Shown: positions 17,243 through 25,804, counted from the first letter of the stretch. The stretch is 64,000 nt of DNA from Pontibacterium granulatum (GCF_029961155.1 NZ_JASBRH010000005.1:1-64000), one strand, 5' to 3'. Made by a program: numbers and translations. Notes: generated from the sequence alone by a model not told the origin.

Positions 17243-18028
17243 ATGAACCAAGTTTTTAAGTCTGATCTGTTTCGAGGCAAAACCGCACTGGTTACCGGCG
17301 GTGGCAGCGGTATCGGATTAGCAATCGCACGTTGCTTGGGCCAATTGGGCGCACGTGTCGTAATCGCAGCGCGTGACGAGAGCCGTTTGGATGCCGCCGC
17401 CAGTTTGTTGTACAGCGAATCGATTGAGGTGTTCACCCGCGCGGTAAACATTCGCGATGCCGATTCAGTGGATACCTTGTTTGCCCAGCTGTTGGCCGAT
17501 GGCATGCATGTAGATGTACTGGTGAACAATGCGGGTGGCCAGTTTACGTCTCCTGCGCTGGATATTTCACCCAATGGATTCCGCGCAGTGGTAGACCTCA
17601 ACCTGCAAGGCACCTTCCAGATGAGTCAGGCCTTCGCACGCCATTGTCAGGCGTCTGAGGTAAAGGATGCATCGATCGTGAATATCGTGTTGTGCCTGGA
17701 GCAGGGGATTCCGGGTATGGCGCATGCGGCAGCATCACGCGCCGGGGTGGTAAACCTGACCAAAACCCTGGCGTGGGAGTGGGCAGATCTGGGCATCCGC
17801 GTGAATGCCATTGCACCCGGTACCATCGCGACAGAGGGGCTGGAGAATTACGACGCTGACAATCTGCAGCAGGGTGTTGAGCAGTTGCTGATCAAGCGGA
17901 TGGGGGAAGCGGAGGAGGTTGCTCAGAGTGTTGCGTTCCTGGCATCGCCTGCCGCGAGTTTTATCACCGGTATCTGCCTGCAGCAGGATGGCGGCGAACA
18001 CCTGACCGGTGCGTCCCCTCAACGCTAA
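17243..18028 (+). CDS. SDR-family oxidoreductase, dienoyl/enoyl-CoA reductase-like
   Basis: 261 residues, 9 bp after caiD. Rossmann motif [16 protein letters not shown] (about residues 14-29) and LVNNAGGQF, which is the form seen in 2,4-dienoyl-CoA reductase and peroxisomal trans-2-enoyl-CoA reductase. The classical catalytic YxxxK is replaced by [19 protein letters not shown], with no tyrosine or lysine at the usual places, again as in that subgroup. It is therefore unlikely to be an ordinary 3-hydroxyacyl dehydrogenase. Between caiD and caiE it may reduce an enoyl-CoA such as crotonobetainyl-CoA, or handle a carnitine-derived intermediate; substrate unknown. Confidence 0.8.
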   Translation: MNQVFKSDLFRGKTALVTGGGSGIGLAIARCLGQLGARVVIAARDESRLDAAASLLYSESIEVFTRAVNIRDADSVDTLFAQLLADGMHVDVLVNNAGGQFTSPALDISPNGFRAVVDLNLQGTFQMSQAFARHCQASEVKDASIVNIVLCLEQGIPGMAHAAASRAGVVNLTKTLAWEWADLGIRVNAIAPGTIATEGLENYDADNLQQGVEQLLIKRMGEAEEVAQSVAFLASPAASFITGICLQQDGGEHLTGASPQR

Positions 18029-18042
18029 TTGGGAGATTAAAT

Positions 18043-18633
18043 ATGCCTTGTTATGAATTTGAAGGTTTGGTGCCGGTGGTTGATCCAACTGCCTACGTGC
18101 ATCCAACGGCGGTATTGATCGGTGATGTGGTTGTCGGTCCGGGTGTATACGTGGGGCCGCTTGCTTCCATGCGGGGTGACTATGGGCGTCTGATTCTGGA
18201 GGAGGGATCAAACCTGCAGGATGGTTGCATCATGCACGGTTACTGTGACATGGATACGGTGGTCGAGCGCGACGGTCATATCGGTCACGGCGCTATTCTG
18301 CACGGATGCGTAATCAAGCGAAACGCGCTGGTGGGTATGAACGCCGTGGTCATGGACGGTGCGGTGATCGGTGAAGAGAGCATCGTTGCGGCGATGAGTT
18401 TTGTTAAAGCCGGTTTTCAGGGCGAACCGCGTCAATTGTTGGCGGGGTCACCTGCGAAGATGAGACGCGAGGTTACGGACGAAGATCTGTACTGGAAAGG
18501 GCTGAACACCCAAGAGTATCAGGCGTTGGCGCAAAGATCCGCGGCAAGTATGAATGAGGTACAGCCGTTGATGCAGGTAGAGGCGAATCGCCCGCGATTG
18601 AGAGGTGTTACGGACGTACAGCCGAAGATGTAA
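18043..18633 (+). CDS. caiE: CaiE-type hexapeptide-repeat protein
   Basis: 196 residues, the same length as E. coli CaiE, and closely similar from end to end: [72 protein letters not shown] and the tail [14 protein letters not shown]. Left-handed beta-helix of hexapeptide repeats with the gamma-carbonic-anhydrase metal histidines. Its role in carnitine metabolism is thought to support CaiD / CoA-transfer activity, but is not firmly established. Last gene of the plus-strand operon, followed by a strong terminator. Confidence 0.92.
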   Translation: MPCYEFEGLVPVVDPTAYVHPTAVLIGDVVVGPGVYVGPLASMRGDYGRLILEEGSNLQDGCIMHGYCDMDTVVERDGHIGHGAILHGCVIKRNALVGMNAVVMDGAVIGEESIVAAMSFVKAGFQGEPRQLLAGSPAKMRREVTDEDLYWKGLNTQEYQALAQRSAASMNEVQPLMQVEANRPRLRGVTDVQPKM

Positions 18634-18680
18634 TTATCTGGATTGGTTGAAATAAAGACATTGATTACCCATCCCTGTTT

Positions 18681-18715
18681 GCCCGCCGCTTTTGAATAAC
18701 TGGCGGGCTTTTTTG
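18681..18715 (+). terminator. Rho-independent terminator of the caiD operon
   Basis: GCCCGCC / GGCGGGC stem followed by TTTTTTG. Confidence 0.85.
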
Positions 18716-18743
18716 TTCCAGAGATGAAACATTATCTATTTAT

Positions 18744-18960
18744 GTCGCCCATATATGGGTGAGGTAAGGGGGGCAGCCGCGCACCCCTTACCAATCCCCC
18801 GCGGCCCCACTACTTGCCGGGAAAGGCCCGGTTCCCTGCGCGTTTCACAAATAAAACGAAGCAAATAAACTCGGCCTTTGGCCTCAGGCAGAATTTGCTT
18901 TTAATCGTTTTATTTGTGGAATGCTACGGCTTCGTAGAGGGGGGAGAAGTCAGTGCTAAC
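18744..18960 (-). repeat. About 215-bp nested-hairpin repeat, copy A
   Basis: Reverse complement of the element at 52390-52604, clearly alignable from GTTAGCAC to GGGCGAC with only scattered differences. Inside are an outer stem (CACAAATAAAACG / CGTTTTATTTGTG), an inner stem (AGCAAAT / ATTTGCT), a GGCCTTTGGCC tip, and a separate GTAAGGGG / CCCCTTAC hairpin at one end. No coding frame. It lies between the caiD terminator and the regulator gene, in a 740-bp gene-free stretch made almost wholly of repeats. Confidence 0.75.
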
Positions 18961-18988
18961 CGGTAACATCGAAACCAGAATATCCGAT

Positions 18989-19050
18989 GTAGGGTAGGCT
19001 CGTCGTCATCGAAGGTGATCAGCCTACCGGCAGCGTGAACGCTGCCCTAC
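18989..19050. repeat. Inverted pair of GTAG REPs (BIME-like)
   Basis: Plus-strand unit GTAGGGTAGGCTCGTC and following, ending CAGCCTACC; minus-strand unit begins GTAGGGCAGCGTTCACGC, identical to the unit at 5308-5329. It sits between repeat copies A and B. Confidence 0.65.
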
Positions 19051-19117
19051 AGTAGCGCGGAGAGTACAGAAAGTTCGCATGCTCTAATCTTTGAGATGGC
19101 ACGGACCTATCTCCCTT

Positions 19118-19368
19118 CAGTGCAGCCGAGCATTGCAGCTTTTCCGGGATTTAAGGCGAGGACTGTTTGAGGCCAAAGGCCGAGTTTATTAAAACCCTTC
19201 GGGCCAGCTAAAGCTGTTCAAGCTTCGCTTGTCGCAGCCTCCCGGGAAAGCGAAACGCACAGGGAAGTTGGCGAAGCCAACCAAACTGTAGGGCTGACGG
19301 GCGGGCCGCGCAGGCATTGATAAGGGGAGTTCAGTGACTCCCCTTATCTCGCCCAATTTGGGCGAGAA
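19118..19368 (+). repeat. Diverged nested-hairpin repeat, copy B
   Basis: Same architecture and orientation as the copy at 52390: GCCGAGCATT start, an outer stem (GCTTTTCCGGGA / TCCCGGGAAAGC), the shared core CTGTTTGAGGCC with GGCCGAGTTTATT, then the terminal hairpins GATAAGGGGAGT / ACTCCCCTTATC and TCGCCC / GGGCGA. The stems differ in sequence from copies A and C but keep pairing, which argues that the folded structure is what is conserved. Confidence 0.6.
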
Positions 19369-19374
19369 GGTAGC

Positions 19375-20349
19375 TCAATGATGCTTAGACCTCACCCGAT
19401 CCTCACTTGGACTCATATGAAAATGGTTCCGATAACTGCTGGTAAAGTGCGGCGCCGAACTAAACCCACAGGCAATCCCGATCTCCGACACACTCAGATG
19501 GGACTCCTTAAGCAACTGCTTAGCCCGGTTCAATCGCATCTCCAGATAATAACAAGAAGGCGATTTTCCCATATGAGATTGGAACAGACGCTGTAACTGG
19601 CGCACCGAAATATGCGATTTTTCCGCCAGCTGTGATGTCGACAGCGGGTCATCCATATTTTGTTCCATCATCGCCAACACCTTTAGCAGGCGGGGGTGAT
19701 GGATATTCAGGCGTGCCGCCAGGTCGATCCTCTGTTTGTCCGATTTCTGACGGATACCTGTCTTAATGAACTGCTCACACACGTCCAACGCCAGTTTGTC
19801 GCCTAACTCGGTCTGGATGATATGCAACATCATATCGATGGCCGAGGTACCACCGGCACAGGTGATCAGGTGACGGTCGATCTCATACAGTTCGTTGGTG
19901 ACTTCCACATCGGGATGGTCTTCATGGAAAGCGGGCAACGCTTCCCAATGCAGGGTGATACGGCAGTTCTTCAGAATGCCTGCTGCAGCCAGAAGATAGC
20001 AGCCCGTATCCATGGCGCCGATATGGGTTCCACCGCGATAGAGCTTTTTCAACCAACTGATGGTCTCTTGACGCAGGTGGTTTTCAGGATTAAAGCTGGA
20101 ACACACAAAGAGGTTGGTCGGGGCTTCAACGTCACGAATGTTGGTCGTCTGGACAAGGGCAAGGTCGTTGCTGGCTTGAACGGTTTGACCGTCCTCGGAG
20201 AGCAACTGCCAACGGAATACCTTACGTCCGGCCATACGGTTAGCAACACGCATGGGTTCGATTGCAGAAAGGAGCGCGACCATTGCGTATTCAGGAATCA
20301 ACAAAAACGAAACGGTGAATACACCGTCACTGTCGGGTTTCAGGATCAT
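19375..20349 (-). CDS. GlxA-type AraC regulator (DJ-1/PfpI N-terminus), GbdR/CdhR-like
   Basis: 324 residues. N-terminal class I glutamine-amidotransferase-like sensor domain (residues 8-190: FLLIPEYAMVALLSAIEPMR, AMDTGCYLLAAAGIL, ITCAGGTSAIDMMLHII). C-terminal AraC HTH pair: STSQLAEKSHISVRQLQRLF and LSVSEIGIACGFSSAPHFTSSYR. This domain pair defines the GbdR/CdhR/ArgR group that controls betaine, carnitine and arginine catabolism in pseudomonads. It is convergent with the caiD operon and is the obvious candidate to control it with a betaine or carnitine-related ligand. CGACATAAACTT occurs upstream at 20550 and in the divergent operon promoter. Confidence 0.88.
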   Translation of the reverse strand: MILKPDSDGVFTVSFLLIPEYAMVALLSAIEPMRVANRMAGRKVFRWQLLSEDGQTVQASNDLALVQTTNIRDVEAPTNLFVCSSFNPENHLRQETISWLKKLYRGGTHIGAMDTGCYLLAAAGILKNCRITLHWEALPAFHEDHPDVEVTNELYEIDRHLITCAGGTSAIDMMLHIIQTELGDKLALDVCEQFIKTGIRQKSDKQRIDLAARLNIHHPRLLKVLAMMEQNMDDPLSTSQLAEKSHISVRQLQRLFQSHMGKSPSCYYLEMRLNRAKQLLKESHLSVSEIGIACGFSSAPHFTSSYRNHFHMSPSEDRVRSKHH

Positions 20350-20458
20350 AGCTGCTTTTTCTTATTGTTTTAGGCTAATCGTAGTTGTGGTGGACTGAGC
20401 GTTCAATAACTCATTGATAAGGAGTTTTACGCTGAGTCCTGACGCTTACTGCGAAGGC

Positions 20459-20514
20459 AAAAAGGGCTCAATGAGTTCTCGCTTTGAGAGTGTCATTAAG
20501 CCCTTCATCGCTAT
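20459..20514 (-). terminator. Hairpin with T-run on the minus strand
   Basis: On the minus strand AAGGGCTTAATGA / TCATTGAGCCCTT is followed by TTTGCC. It lies upstream of the regulator gene; it may end antisense transcripts from the MFS gene or be a leader attenuator. Confidence 0.4.
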
Positions 20515-20548
20515 TCTATGACGTGGGTAATACGATGATTACAGTGGT

Positions 20549-20560
20549 GCGACATAAACT
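20549..20560 (+). promoter_or_regulatory. Single CGACATAAACT motif upstream of the GlxA-type regulator
   Basis: GCGACATAAACT matches the two inverted copies at 16271 and 16368. It is consistent with autoregulation by the same regulator, but rests on one 12-base match. Confidence 0.4.
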
Positions 20561-20728
20561 TATAGTGAGACGCCGTTCTACCGGCACTGGCCAATAAGGC
20601 GCATAGCTGATTGTGGGATGTCAATTTACTGCTCCTGTCGTCGGTTTCACTTCGCCTGATGCACTGCTATACCTGAATAGAGAAGTAGTCATATCTCTTG
20701 AACCCGTCAGGAGCGATCAGGAGGCATT

Positions 20729-21058
20729 ATGAAAACCCAGATTACCGAGCTGGTGGAAAGACTGCGTGCCAGCGGCGAGGATGCCGGACCGCACTGTGAT
20801 CTCTCAAGCTCGTCTGTGAAAAGTGTAAAAGCACCTATTCCAACGGAATTGTACGATCAGTTAAAAACGATGGCGTTGGTTTATAATCAGGATCTCAATT
20901 GCATTGCCGGTGAATTGCTGGAAGTCGCGATGAAAGAAGCGATGGATTGCTTGACGGATGATGAGTTGGACCAGCTCGAAACCGTGCGCAAAGCGGTGGC
21001 GCAGGAAGAGGCGCAGCGGCATATGGAGGAGCAGCGCTACGACGCTGGATGTACCTAA
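20729..21058 (+). CDS. Hypothetical protein, 109 aa, possible ribbon-helix-helix
   Basis: Starts at ATG 20729 behind a strong AGGAGG. The middle (KAPIPTELYDQLKTMALVYN, then a helix to about residue 70) has the strand-helix-helix spacing of a ribbon-helix-helix DNA-binding fold, and the C-terminal 30 residues are a highly charged helix (EEAQRHMEEQRYD). No specific family is recognised. Monocistronic; convergent with the MFS gene across a GGCGCAGT / ACTGCGCC hairpin at 21082-21110. Confidence 0.55.
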   Translation: MKTQITELVERLRASGEDAGPHCDLSSSSVKSVKAPIPTELYDQLKTMALVYNQDLNCIAGELLEVAMKEAMDCLTDDELDQLETVRKAVAQEEAQRHMEEQRYDAGCT

Positions 21059-21117
21059 GTTCACATAAACTGCTTACAACAGGCGCAGTGCGAGGAAAGC
21101 AACTGCGCCGTTGCGCG

Positions 21118-22317
21118 TTAATCTGTAAGTTCTTTCATCAGGGCCGGGCGGAAGTACAGCATGCCAATCACAGGTCCGGGTAGCAGCAGAAGAAACAGCC
21201 ACTGATCCGCAAGGCTTGTCGCAAACCACTCCACCACCTGCAGACTGATAATCGAAATACTGAATCCGATGCAGTTCACCATTGTGAGGGCTGATCCAGC
21301 CAGATGGCTAGGTGCGTTCACCGCGTTCAATGCTGAAAACTGTGGTGAATCGCCTGCAACCGTAATACCCCAAACCAGCAGGGCGAACAGAAATGCTTCC
21401 AGTGGCAGCAGAAAGATCAGAGGCGACAGCAGACAGCAAAGACCAGAGACAGTGAGCTGGATCCCCGCAACAGGTGCAGGCCCGATACGTGGCGTTAGCA
21501 GCCCACCACCCGCACAGCCAAGTGCGCCGGCCCCGATGATCAGGAAGCTCCAGAAGGAGATTGCGAGGGAATCCACCTGATGCCACTGTTGATACGCGAC
21601 CAACCACACCGGTACGAAAGCCCAAAATGTATATAGCTCCCACATGTGGCCAAAATAACCGCAGGCTGAGGCGCGAAAGTCAGGTGAACGAAACGCATCC
21701 ATAAGTGCCTTCGGGTGAAGTTCCCCCGAAACGGGGCGATTGGGGCCGTCGCCCAGTAACAGCCAGATAATAAGGCCACCTAAAACAGAGGCGACGGACG
21801 TTGTCTGGATGACGACTTGCCAAGGCCAATCCTGTCCCAGGGCCCTTACAAAGTGAGGAAATGCGGTGCCCAGCACCAATGCGCCTACCAGAAAACCCAG
21901 CGCTAATCCCAATCCCTTTGGATACCAGCTAACCGCGATCTTCATACCCACCGGATAGATGCCAGCCAGGAAGAAACCGACCAGAAAGCGCGCGATTAAA
22001 ATGGCTTCGTAGCTCTCGGTAAGCCAGATCACACTGTAGTTGGCACCGGCTGACAGTAGTGCACTGATCATAAATACGCGGCTGGGGAGGAAGCGATCAG
22101 CGATGGCGAATGCAGCAAAGACAAAGGTTCCAACAATAAAGCCCAGTTGTACCGCGATTGTGATACCTGCAGGTGTCTGTTCCTGACCCAGCATCTGGGC
22201 GAGAGACGGGAGAACCGCATTCACTGCAAACCAGACGGACGTTGCTAAGAGGCTGGTCAGTGCCAACAGTGGCAGGACATGAGTTGGGGGGCGGTAATTA
22301 CTGAGAGAACGGTCCAT
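21118..22317 (-). CDS. Major facilitator superfamily transporter
   Basis: 399 residues with about twelve membrane helices. The MFS inter-helix 2-3 motif is degenerate (FAAFAIADRFLPSRVF), with the usual second-half architecture (GAGALGCAGGGLLTPRIG). Residues near helix 4-5 (GIYPVGMKIAVSWYPKGLG) are like those of nitrate/sugar-type MFS carriers. No substrate can be assigned. It stands alone and is divergent from the hypothetical gene at 22684. Confidence 0.82.
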   Translation of the reverse strand: MDRSLSNYRPPTHVLPLLALTSLLATSVWFAVNAVLPSLAQMLGQEQTPAGITIAVQLGFIVGTFVFAAFAIADRFLPSRVFMISALLSAGANYSVIWLTESYEAILIARFLVGFFLAGIYPVGMKIAVSWYPKGLGLALGFLVGALVLGTAFPHFVRALGQDWPWQVVIQTTSVASVLGGLIIWLLLGDGPNRPVSGELHPKALMDAFRSPDFRASACGYFGHMWELYTFWAFVPVWLVAYQQWHQVDSLAISFWSFLIIGAGALGCAGGGLLTPRIGPAPVAGIQLTVSGLCCLLSPLIFLLPLEAFLFALLVWGITVAGDSPQFSALNAVNAPSHLAGSALTMVNCIGFSISIISLQVVEWFATSLADQWLFLLLLPGPVIGMLYFRPALMKELTD

Positions 22318-22683
22318 GCAAGCGAAGTCCTGTGCAAAATGTCAGGTAATGTACAAGGTTAGCCTAAACAATCAGCGTGATATCGTCGCTGGTAAATTGA
22401 TGTTGTAAAGGAAACTGTACACATGAGGGGCCTTCAATTGGAAGCGTGTGATCGGTTTAAAAATTCACACTGTGTAAGTCATTGTTTATCAGTTAAATTG
22501 TCGGAGTTTTGCAGGAACTCGGCAAGAAAATCCAACGGTTTAGCAAAATACTTCCAACTGTGTCACCAGGTTAACACTAGCTTTCAGGTATGCATGAATC
22601 ATCATGTATAAACAGCCAGGGGCTCGTATTCAAATATCAGTAGGAATTCATGAGCTTCTGGTCAATCACCTGAAGGGGCGCTT
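22318..22683. other. Intergenic region of divergent genes
   Basis: AT-richer than its surroundings. It should carry promoters for the MFS gene and the gene at 22684. A 62-codon open stretch (22423-22611) is Cys/Asn/Lys-rich with no ribosome-binding site and is not accepted as a gene. No repeat or RNA element is seen. Confidence 0.4.
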
Positions 22684-23775
22684 ATGGGGCTGATCGCTAT
22701 GATGCTCATACAGTACCTGTCCCTAATACTGGCAACTGTATTTCGTAAAAAAGGGTCTCACGGATCGGGAAAACCGCCAGTAGGCAAAAACAATCAGCGC
22801 ATTGCGTTGGGCAAAGTGATGCCGGGCGCAGCGTTTGAGCGGATGCTGTATTTTGAAAACCCCACCGACCACCAGCTTAATGTTGAGAGTGTTCAGCTCA
22901 CCCCTCCACTTGTTGCTCGCTGCCTGACCCGCACTGTTGATCCCGGTGGTTTGGGCCACTTCATTCTTACCGTCGACAATGAGCAGGTTGTCGGTGACTA
23001 CAAAGGCCAGGTACGGATCTCATTCTACGAGGCATTGGACCCCGCCGACTACTTCATCGACGCCTACTTTGTTCCGGCTGTGGAATTTAAACCCCATCCC
23101 GCCTTCTTTGTAGGTACTGATCTGGGGCAGACGGAGCGAGCCACAATAGAGGTGATCAACCATCGTCCGAAACCGCTTCTGATCTCCGGGATTCAGCACG
23201 ACAGTGAGCGTTTTGACATGAGTGTCGAAACACTGGTTCCGGGTCAGCATTACGAAGTCACCCTCACGCTATCGGGCGAGTTACCAGGAGAGAAGTTGAG
23301 TGAGTCCGTTTATCTGCTAACAGGGAAAAAGGGCAAAAAAGGTATGAAGTTGCTCGCCAATACCTGGATTCGTGAGCGGGTGTACGCGATGCCCGAGGCG
23401 CTGGATATGGGGCGCTTGCCTATATTTGTCACGTTGGACGCGCGTAAAGTCGCTGCGTTTTCCCAGACGTTGATGGTGTATAAAAAGGGATGTAGCGATT
23501 TCAAAATTACCGTCAGCACCGATGTAAATTATATCGACATACTTTCAGAGCGAGGGGCAGACGGAGATCGGTACAGGCTGACTGTCGCATTGATTCCGGG
23601 TAAAGCGCCGATCGGCAATTACAGTGGCAACGTGTTTATTTGCACCAATGACGAAAAGATTAAATCGCTGACGATACCCATCAGGGGAAGCATATTCGAA
23701 AGCGATCGCCGTAGTGATGGTGAGCGTCGCGGAGACAACGACCGTCGTACAGACAACGATCGGCGTAGGCGATAG
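22684..23775 (+). CDS. Membrane-anchored Ig-like-domain protein with Arg/Asp repeat tail
   Basis: 363 residues. N-terminal hydrophobic segment (MMLIQYLSLILATVF, residues 6-20) is likely an uncleaved anchor. The body has three similar beta-rich units of about 100 residues (phrases such as RMLYFENPTDHQLNV, RATIEVINHRPKPLL, GKAPIGNYSGNVFICTND), like DUF1573/ASH-type Ig folds; several cysteines are present. The C-terminus is a low-complexity tail repeating RRSDGERRGD, NDRRTD and NDRRRR. No function is assigned. It is convergent with nnrU. Confidence 0.6.
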   Translation: MGLIAMMLIQYLSLILATVFRKKGSHGSGKPPVGKNNQRIALGKVMPGAAFERMLYFENPTDHQLNVESVQLTPPLVARCLTRTVDPGGLGHFILTVDNEQVVGDYKGQVRISFYEALDPADYFIDAYFVPAVEFKPHPAFFVGTDLGQTERATIEVINHRPKPLLISGIQHDSERFDMSVETLVPGQHYEVTLTLSGELPGEKLSESVYLLTGKKGKKGMKLLANTWIRERVYAMPEALDMGRLPIFVTLDARKVAAFSQTLMVYKKGCSDFKITVSTDVNYIDILSERGADGDRYRLTVALIPGKAPIGNYSGNVFICTNDEKIKSLTIPIRGSIFESDRRSDGERRGDNDRRTDNDRRRR

Positions 23776-23803
23776 GGGCAGCGTTGGCCACCCCTTCGTT
23801 GGA

Positions 23804-24376
23804 TCAGCCGAACGGGCGTACGCCAATCAGAATTACGTGCAGGTGTAACGCAAATACCGCATACAGCACCAACCCTACCACGACGGCGATGACGTCGTTA
23901 AGCTTGCTGTCCGGCAGTTGTGGCAGCGGGCGCTTAGGTCTGTTTTTCAGTGAGAAGCGTACCAATCCCGCCCACAGCAGGAAGCTGCCAAACAGTATAA
24001 TGTCCGCAACCCGTCCGTTCACCAGCAGGTGAGAGAGTGCCCACAGTTTAGTAGCAACCAGCATCGGGTTTTTAGCAATATGCTGAATGCGGCACGGCAG
24101 GTAGGTTGCGATCAGCAGAATAAATACCGGCAGCATCAGCAGTGCCGCCACATGGCTCATCCAAATAGGCGGATTGTATAGAAATTCAGAGGTCAGGCGC
24201 GCTTCGCCATAACCTTTGATAATCAGCCAGAAACCCACCAGAGAAACCAGTGAATACGCAGCTTTCCAGCCCAGTTCACCAATACGCCGTACGTTTCTGT
24301 CACGCCACTCATGGTTTACCACTGAAACCATATGAGGGCCGAAAAAGAGCAGTAGTCCTACAATCAGCAAAGCCAT
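23804..24376 (-). CDS. NnrU family protein
   Basis: 190 residues with five or six membrane helices. The N-terminal LLVGLLLFFGPHMVSVV-type start, KNPMLVATKLWALSHLLVNG and the FLLWAGLVRFSLKNR helix are characteristic of NnrU. In denitrifiers NnrU is linked to nitric-oxide metabolism, but the family also occurs widely without denitrification genes, and none are present here. Probably an inner-membrane enzyme or heme-associated protein related to isoprenylcysteine methyltransferase-like folds. Its divergent neighbour is the ArsR gene. Confidence 0.85.
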   Translation of the reverse strand: MALLIVGLLLFFGPHMVSVVNHEWRDRNVRRIGELGWKAAYSLVSLVGFWLIIKGYGEARLTSEFLYNPPIWMSHVAALLMLPVFILLIATYLPCRIQHIAKNPMLVATKLWALSHLLVNGRVADIILFGSFLLWAGLVRFSLKNRPKRPLPQLPDSKLNDVIAVVVGLVLYAVFALHLHVILIGVRPFG

Positions 24377-24529
24377 GATCGTTATCCTTGTCCTAAATTA
24401 CTCATGAGATAGCTACAGATGCATTGTAACAGCGATAGTTCACAGTTCGGTTGCAGATTGCTGTACGGGTTTTGTGTCGTTGGATCGATTCCAGTAACAT
24501 CGAAATAATTCTAACTTGGAGCGTAAACG

Positions 24530-24838
24530 ATGCAGATTGAAACGGCAGCCAAGCGGCTGGCAGAGCTGGGCCATGTGACGCGTCTGGCGATATTCCGCCA
24601 TCTGGTAAAAGGCGGAAAGCAGGGCGTGCCGGTTGGTGAAATCCAGGCTGCGTTGGATGTGCCAGGCTCGACTCTGTCGCACCACATCACGCGTCTGATT
24701 AATGTGGGTCTGGTGGTCCAGCGTCGTGAAGGCCGTACCCTCTATTGCATACCGCAATATACCGAGCTGGATGAGTTGATCGACTATCTGAAAGAGGAGT
24801 GTTGTGTAAATGGATGCTCCGAACCTGAAAAGACGTAG
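24530..24838 (+). CDS. ArsR-family transcriptional regulator
   Basis: 102 residues. Winged HTH: LAELGHVTRLAIFRHLV, VGEIQAALDVPGSTLSHHI, GLVVQRREGRTLYC. The recognition helix reads PGSTLSHHITRL. The classical arsenic motif CVC in helix 3 is absent, but the C-terminus carries three cysteines (EECCVNGCSEPEKT) that could bind a metal or sense redox state. It is divergent from nnrU (about 150 bp), a likely target. Confidence 0.85.
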   Translation: MQIETAAKRLAELGHVTRLAIFRHLVKGGKQGVPVGEIQAALDVPGSTLSHHITRLINVGLVVQRREGRTLYCIPQYTELDELIDYLKEECCVNGCSEPEKT

Positions 24839-24864
24839 CCGGTTCGTTGAATGAGATGCTCAGG

Positions 24865-24925
24865 GCAGGGAGGCTGACCGGTCCGTAGGGGTAGCGTGAA
24901 TATGACGGACAGACCAGCCTCCTGC
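24865..24925. terminator. Long hairpin between convergent genes
   Basis: GCAGGGAGGCTG with CCGGTCCG pairs with CGGAC and GACCAGCCTCCTGC around a 20-base loop. It sits between the ArsR gene and the minus-strand Yip1 gene; no T-run, so possibly a bidirectional terminator. Confidence 0.45.
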
Positions 24926-24991
24926 AACTCGGTTAATCTATTTTCTAAATCCCGGGTCTTCTTACCTCAGATCCGTTTATCCCAGACCCTG

Positions 24992-25597
24992 TTATCCCAA
25001 ATAAATCAGCGGAATCAATGAGTTCCACAGGAACACGGTGAGTGCGCGCAGTGTAACCAGGGTCACCAGCCCCACCGTCAGTATTGACATACAGAACAGG
25101 AAGCCTCGCTCTTCCGGTATCCGCATAATCACCGGTACACCGGTAAAGAGCAGGTAGGTGCTGTAGATCAGCCCGACCATACCCGCAACTACACAGAACC
25201 ACAACGTTGGATACAGACCAGCAAGGCCGGCAACCAGTAAGGGTGTTGCAGTGTAGAGGGTAAGGTTCATACAGCGTTCCAGTGACGCTTCACCGCCGTA
25301 GGTATGTTCCATCCAGTGAATGGCAACGCCAACCACCAGCAGTGAGATGCAGAGCGCAATGTAAAACGCTGTTGCAGATAGCAGTGCGCTGGCGAAGCTC
25401 AGGCGTACTGCGTCTCCAGACAGGCTCAGGCTCCAGCCAATCTGGGTTGTACCAATCAGTAGGGATACTGGGGGGATCAGGGCTAGCAGTGCTAGCGTGA
25501 TCAACGCTTCGTTTGAATCTTTGAGTTTTTCATCCCGGATATGCTTCATGGCAATGCTGGGATGGTAAAAGATCTCCGACATTGTTTTTATCGTCAT
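24992..25597 (-). CDS. YIP1 family membrane protein
   Basis: 201 residues, ATG 25597 behind GAGAGGTG. Five hydrophobic helices form the Yip1 fold (from LITLALLALIPPVSLLIG onward), with a leader that reads IFYHPSIAMKHIRDE, like other bacterial Yip1 proteins. Bacterial members have no defined biochemical role. It is divergent from the cobalamin riboswitch transcript. Confidence 0.8.
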   Translation of the reverse strand: MTIKTMSEIFYHPSIAMKHIRDEKLKDSNEALITLALLALIPPVSLLIGTTQIGWSLSLSGDAVRLSFASALLSATAFYIALCISLLVVGVAIHWMEHTYGGEASLERCMNLTLYTATPLLVAGLAGLYPTLWFCVVAGMVGLIYSTYLLFTGVPVIMRIPEERGFLFCMSILTVGLVTLVTLRALTVFLWNSLIPLIYLG

Positions 25598-25761
25598 GAT
25601 GGCACCTCTCGTAACGATATTTTGTTGATCATAAGCTCAACAATAGTCCGCATTCATACGTGCGACCAGCCCAGCTGGATTAGATCTGCCCAATTTAACG
25701 ATGTTTCATGTTGGGTCGCATCTATATCTATTTGATTCATAAAGATAAGAAGATCCCTCAA

Positions 25762-25790
25762 TTGACAGCGTCCAATACGGTCAGTATCGT
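25762..25790 (+). promoter_or_regulatory. Sigma70-like promoter of the cobalamin operon
   Basis: TTGACA (25762-25767), a 17-base spacer, then TATCGT (25785-25790). The transcription start would fall near 25797, just before the riboswitch. Confidence 0.65.
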
Positions 25791-25804
25791 TCGCTCCAGA
25801 TCTG

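Larger units (their letters stand above)
20350..20728. other. Regulatory region between divergent genes
   Basis: Carries the presumed promoter of the GlxA-type regulator, a minus-strand hairpin at 20459-20514, one CGACATAAACTT motif, and the promoter of the gene at 20729. No coding frame is supported. Confidence 0.45.

Noticed and set aside
18739-18748. TTTATGTCGC at the edge of repeat copy A, resembling the CGACATAAA regulatory motif
   Set aside because: GGGCGAC here belongs to the end of the repeat, shared with 52604, so the match is probably coincidental.
22423-22611. 62-codon open frame before the gene at 22684
   Set aside because: Unusual composition and no ribosome-binding site; not conserved-looking.
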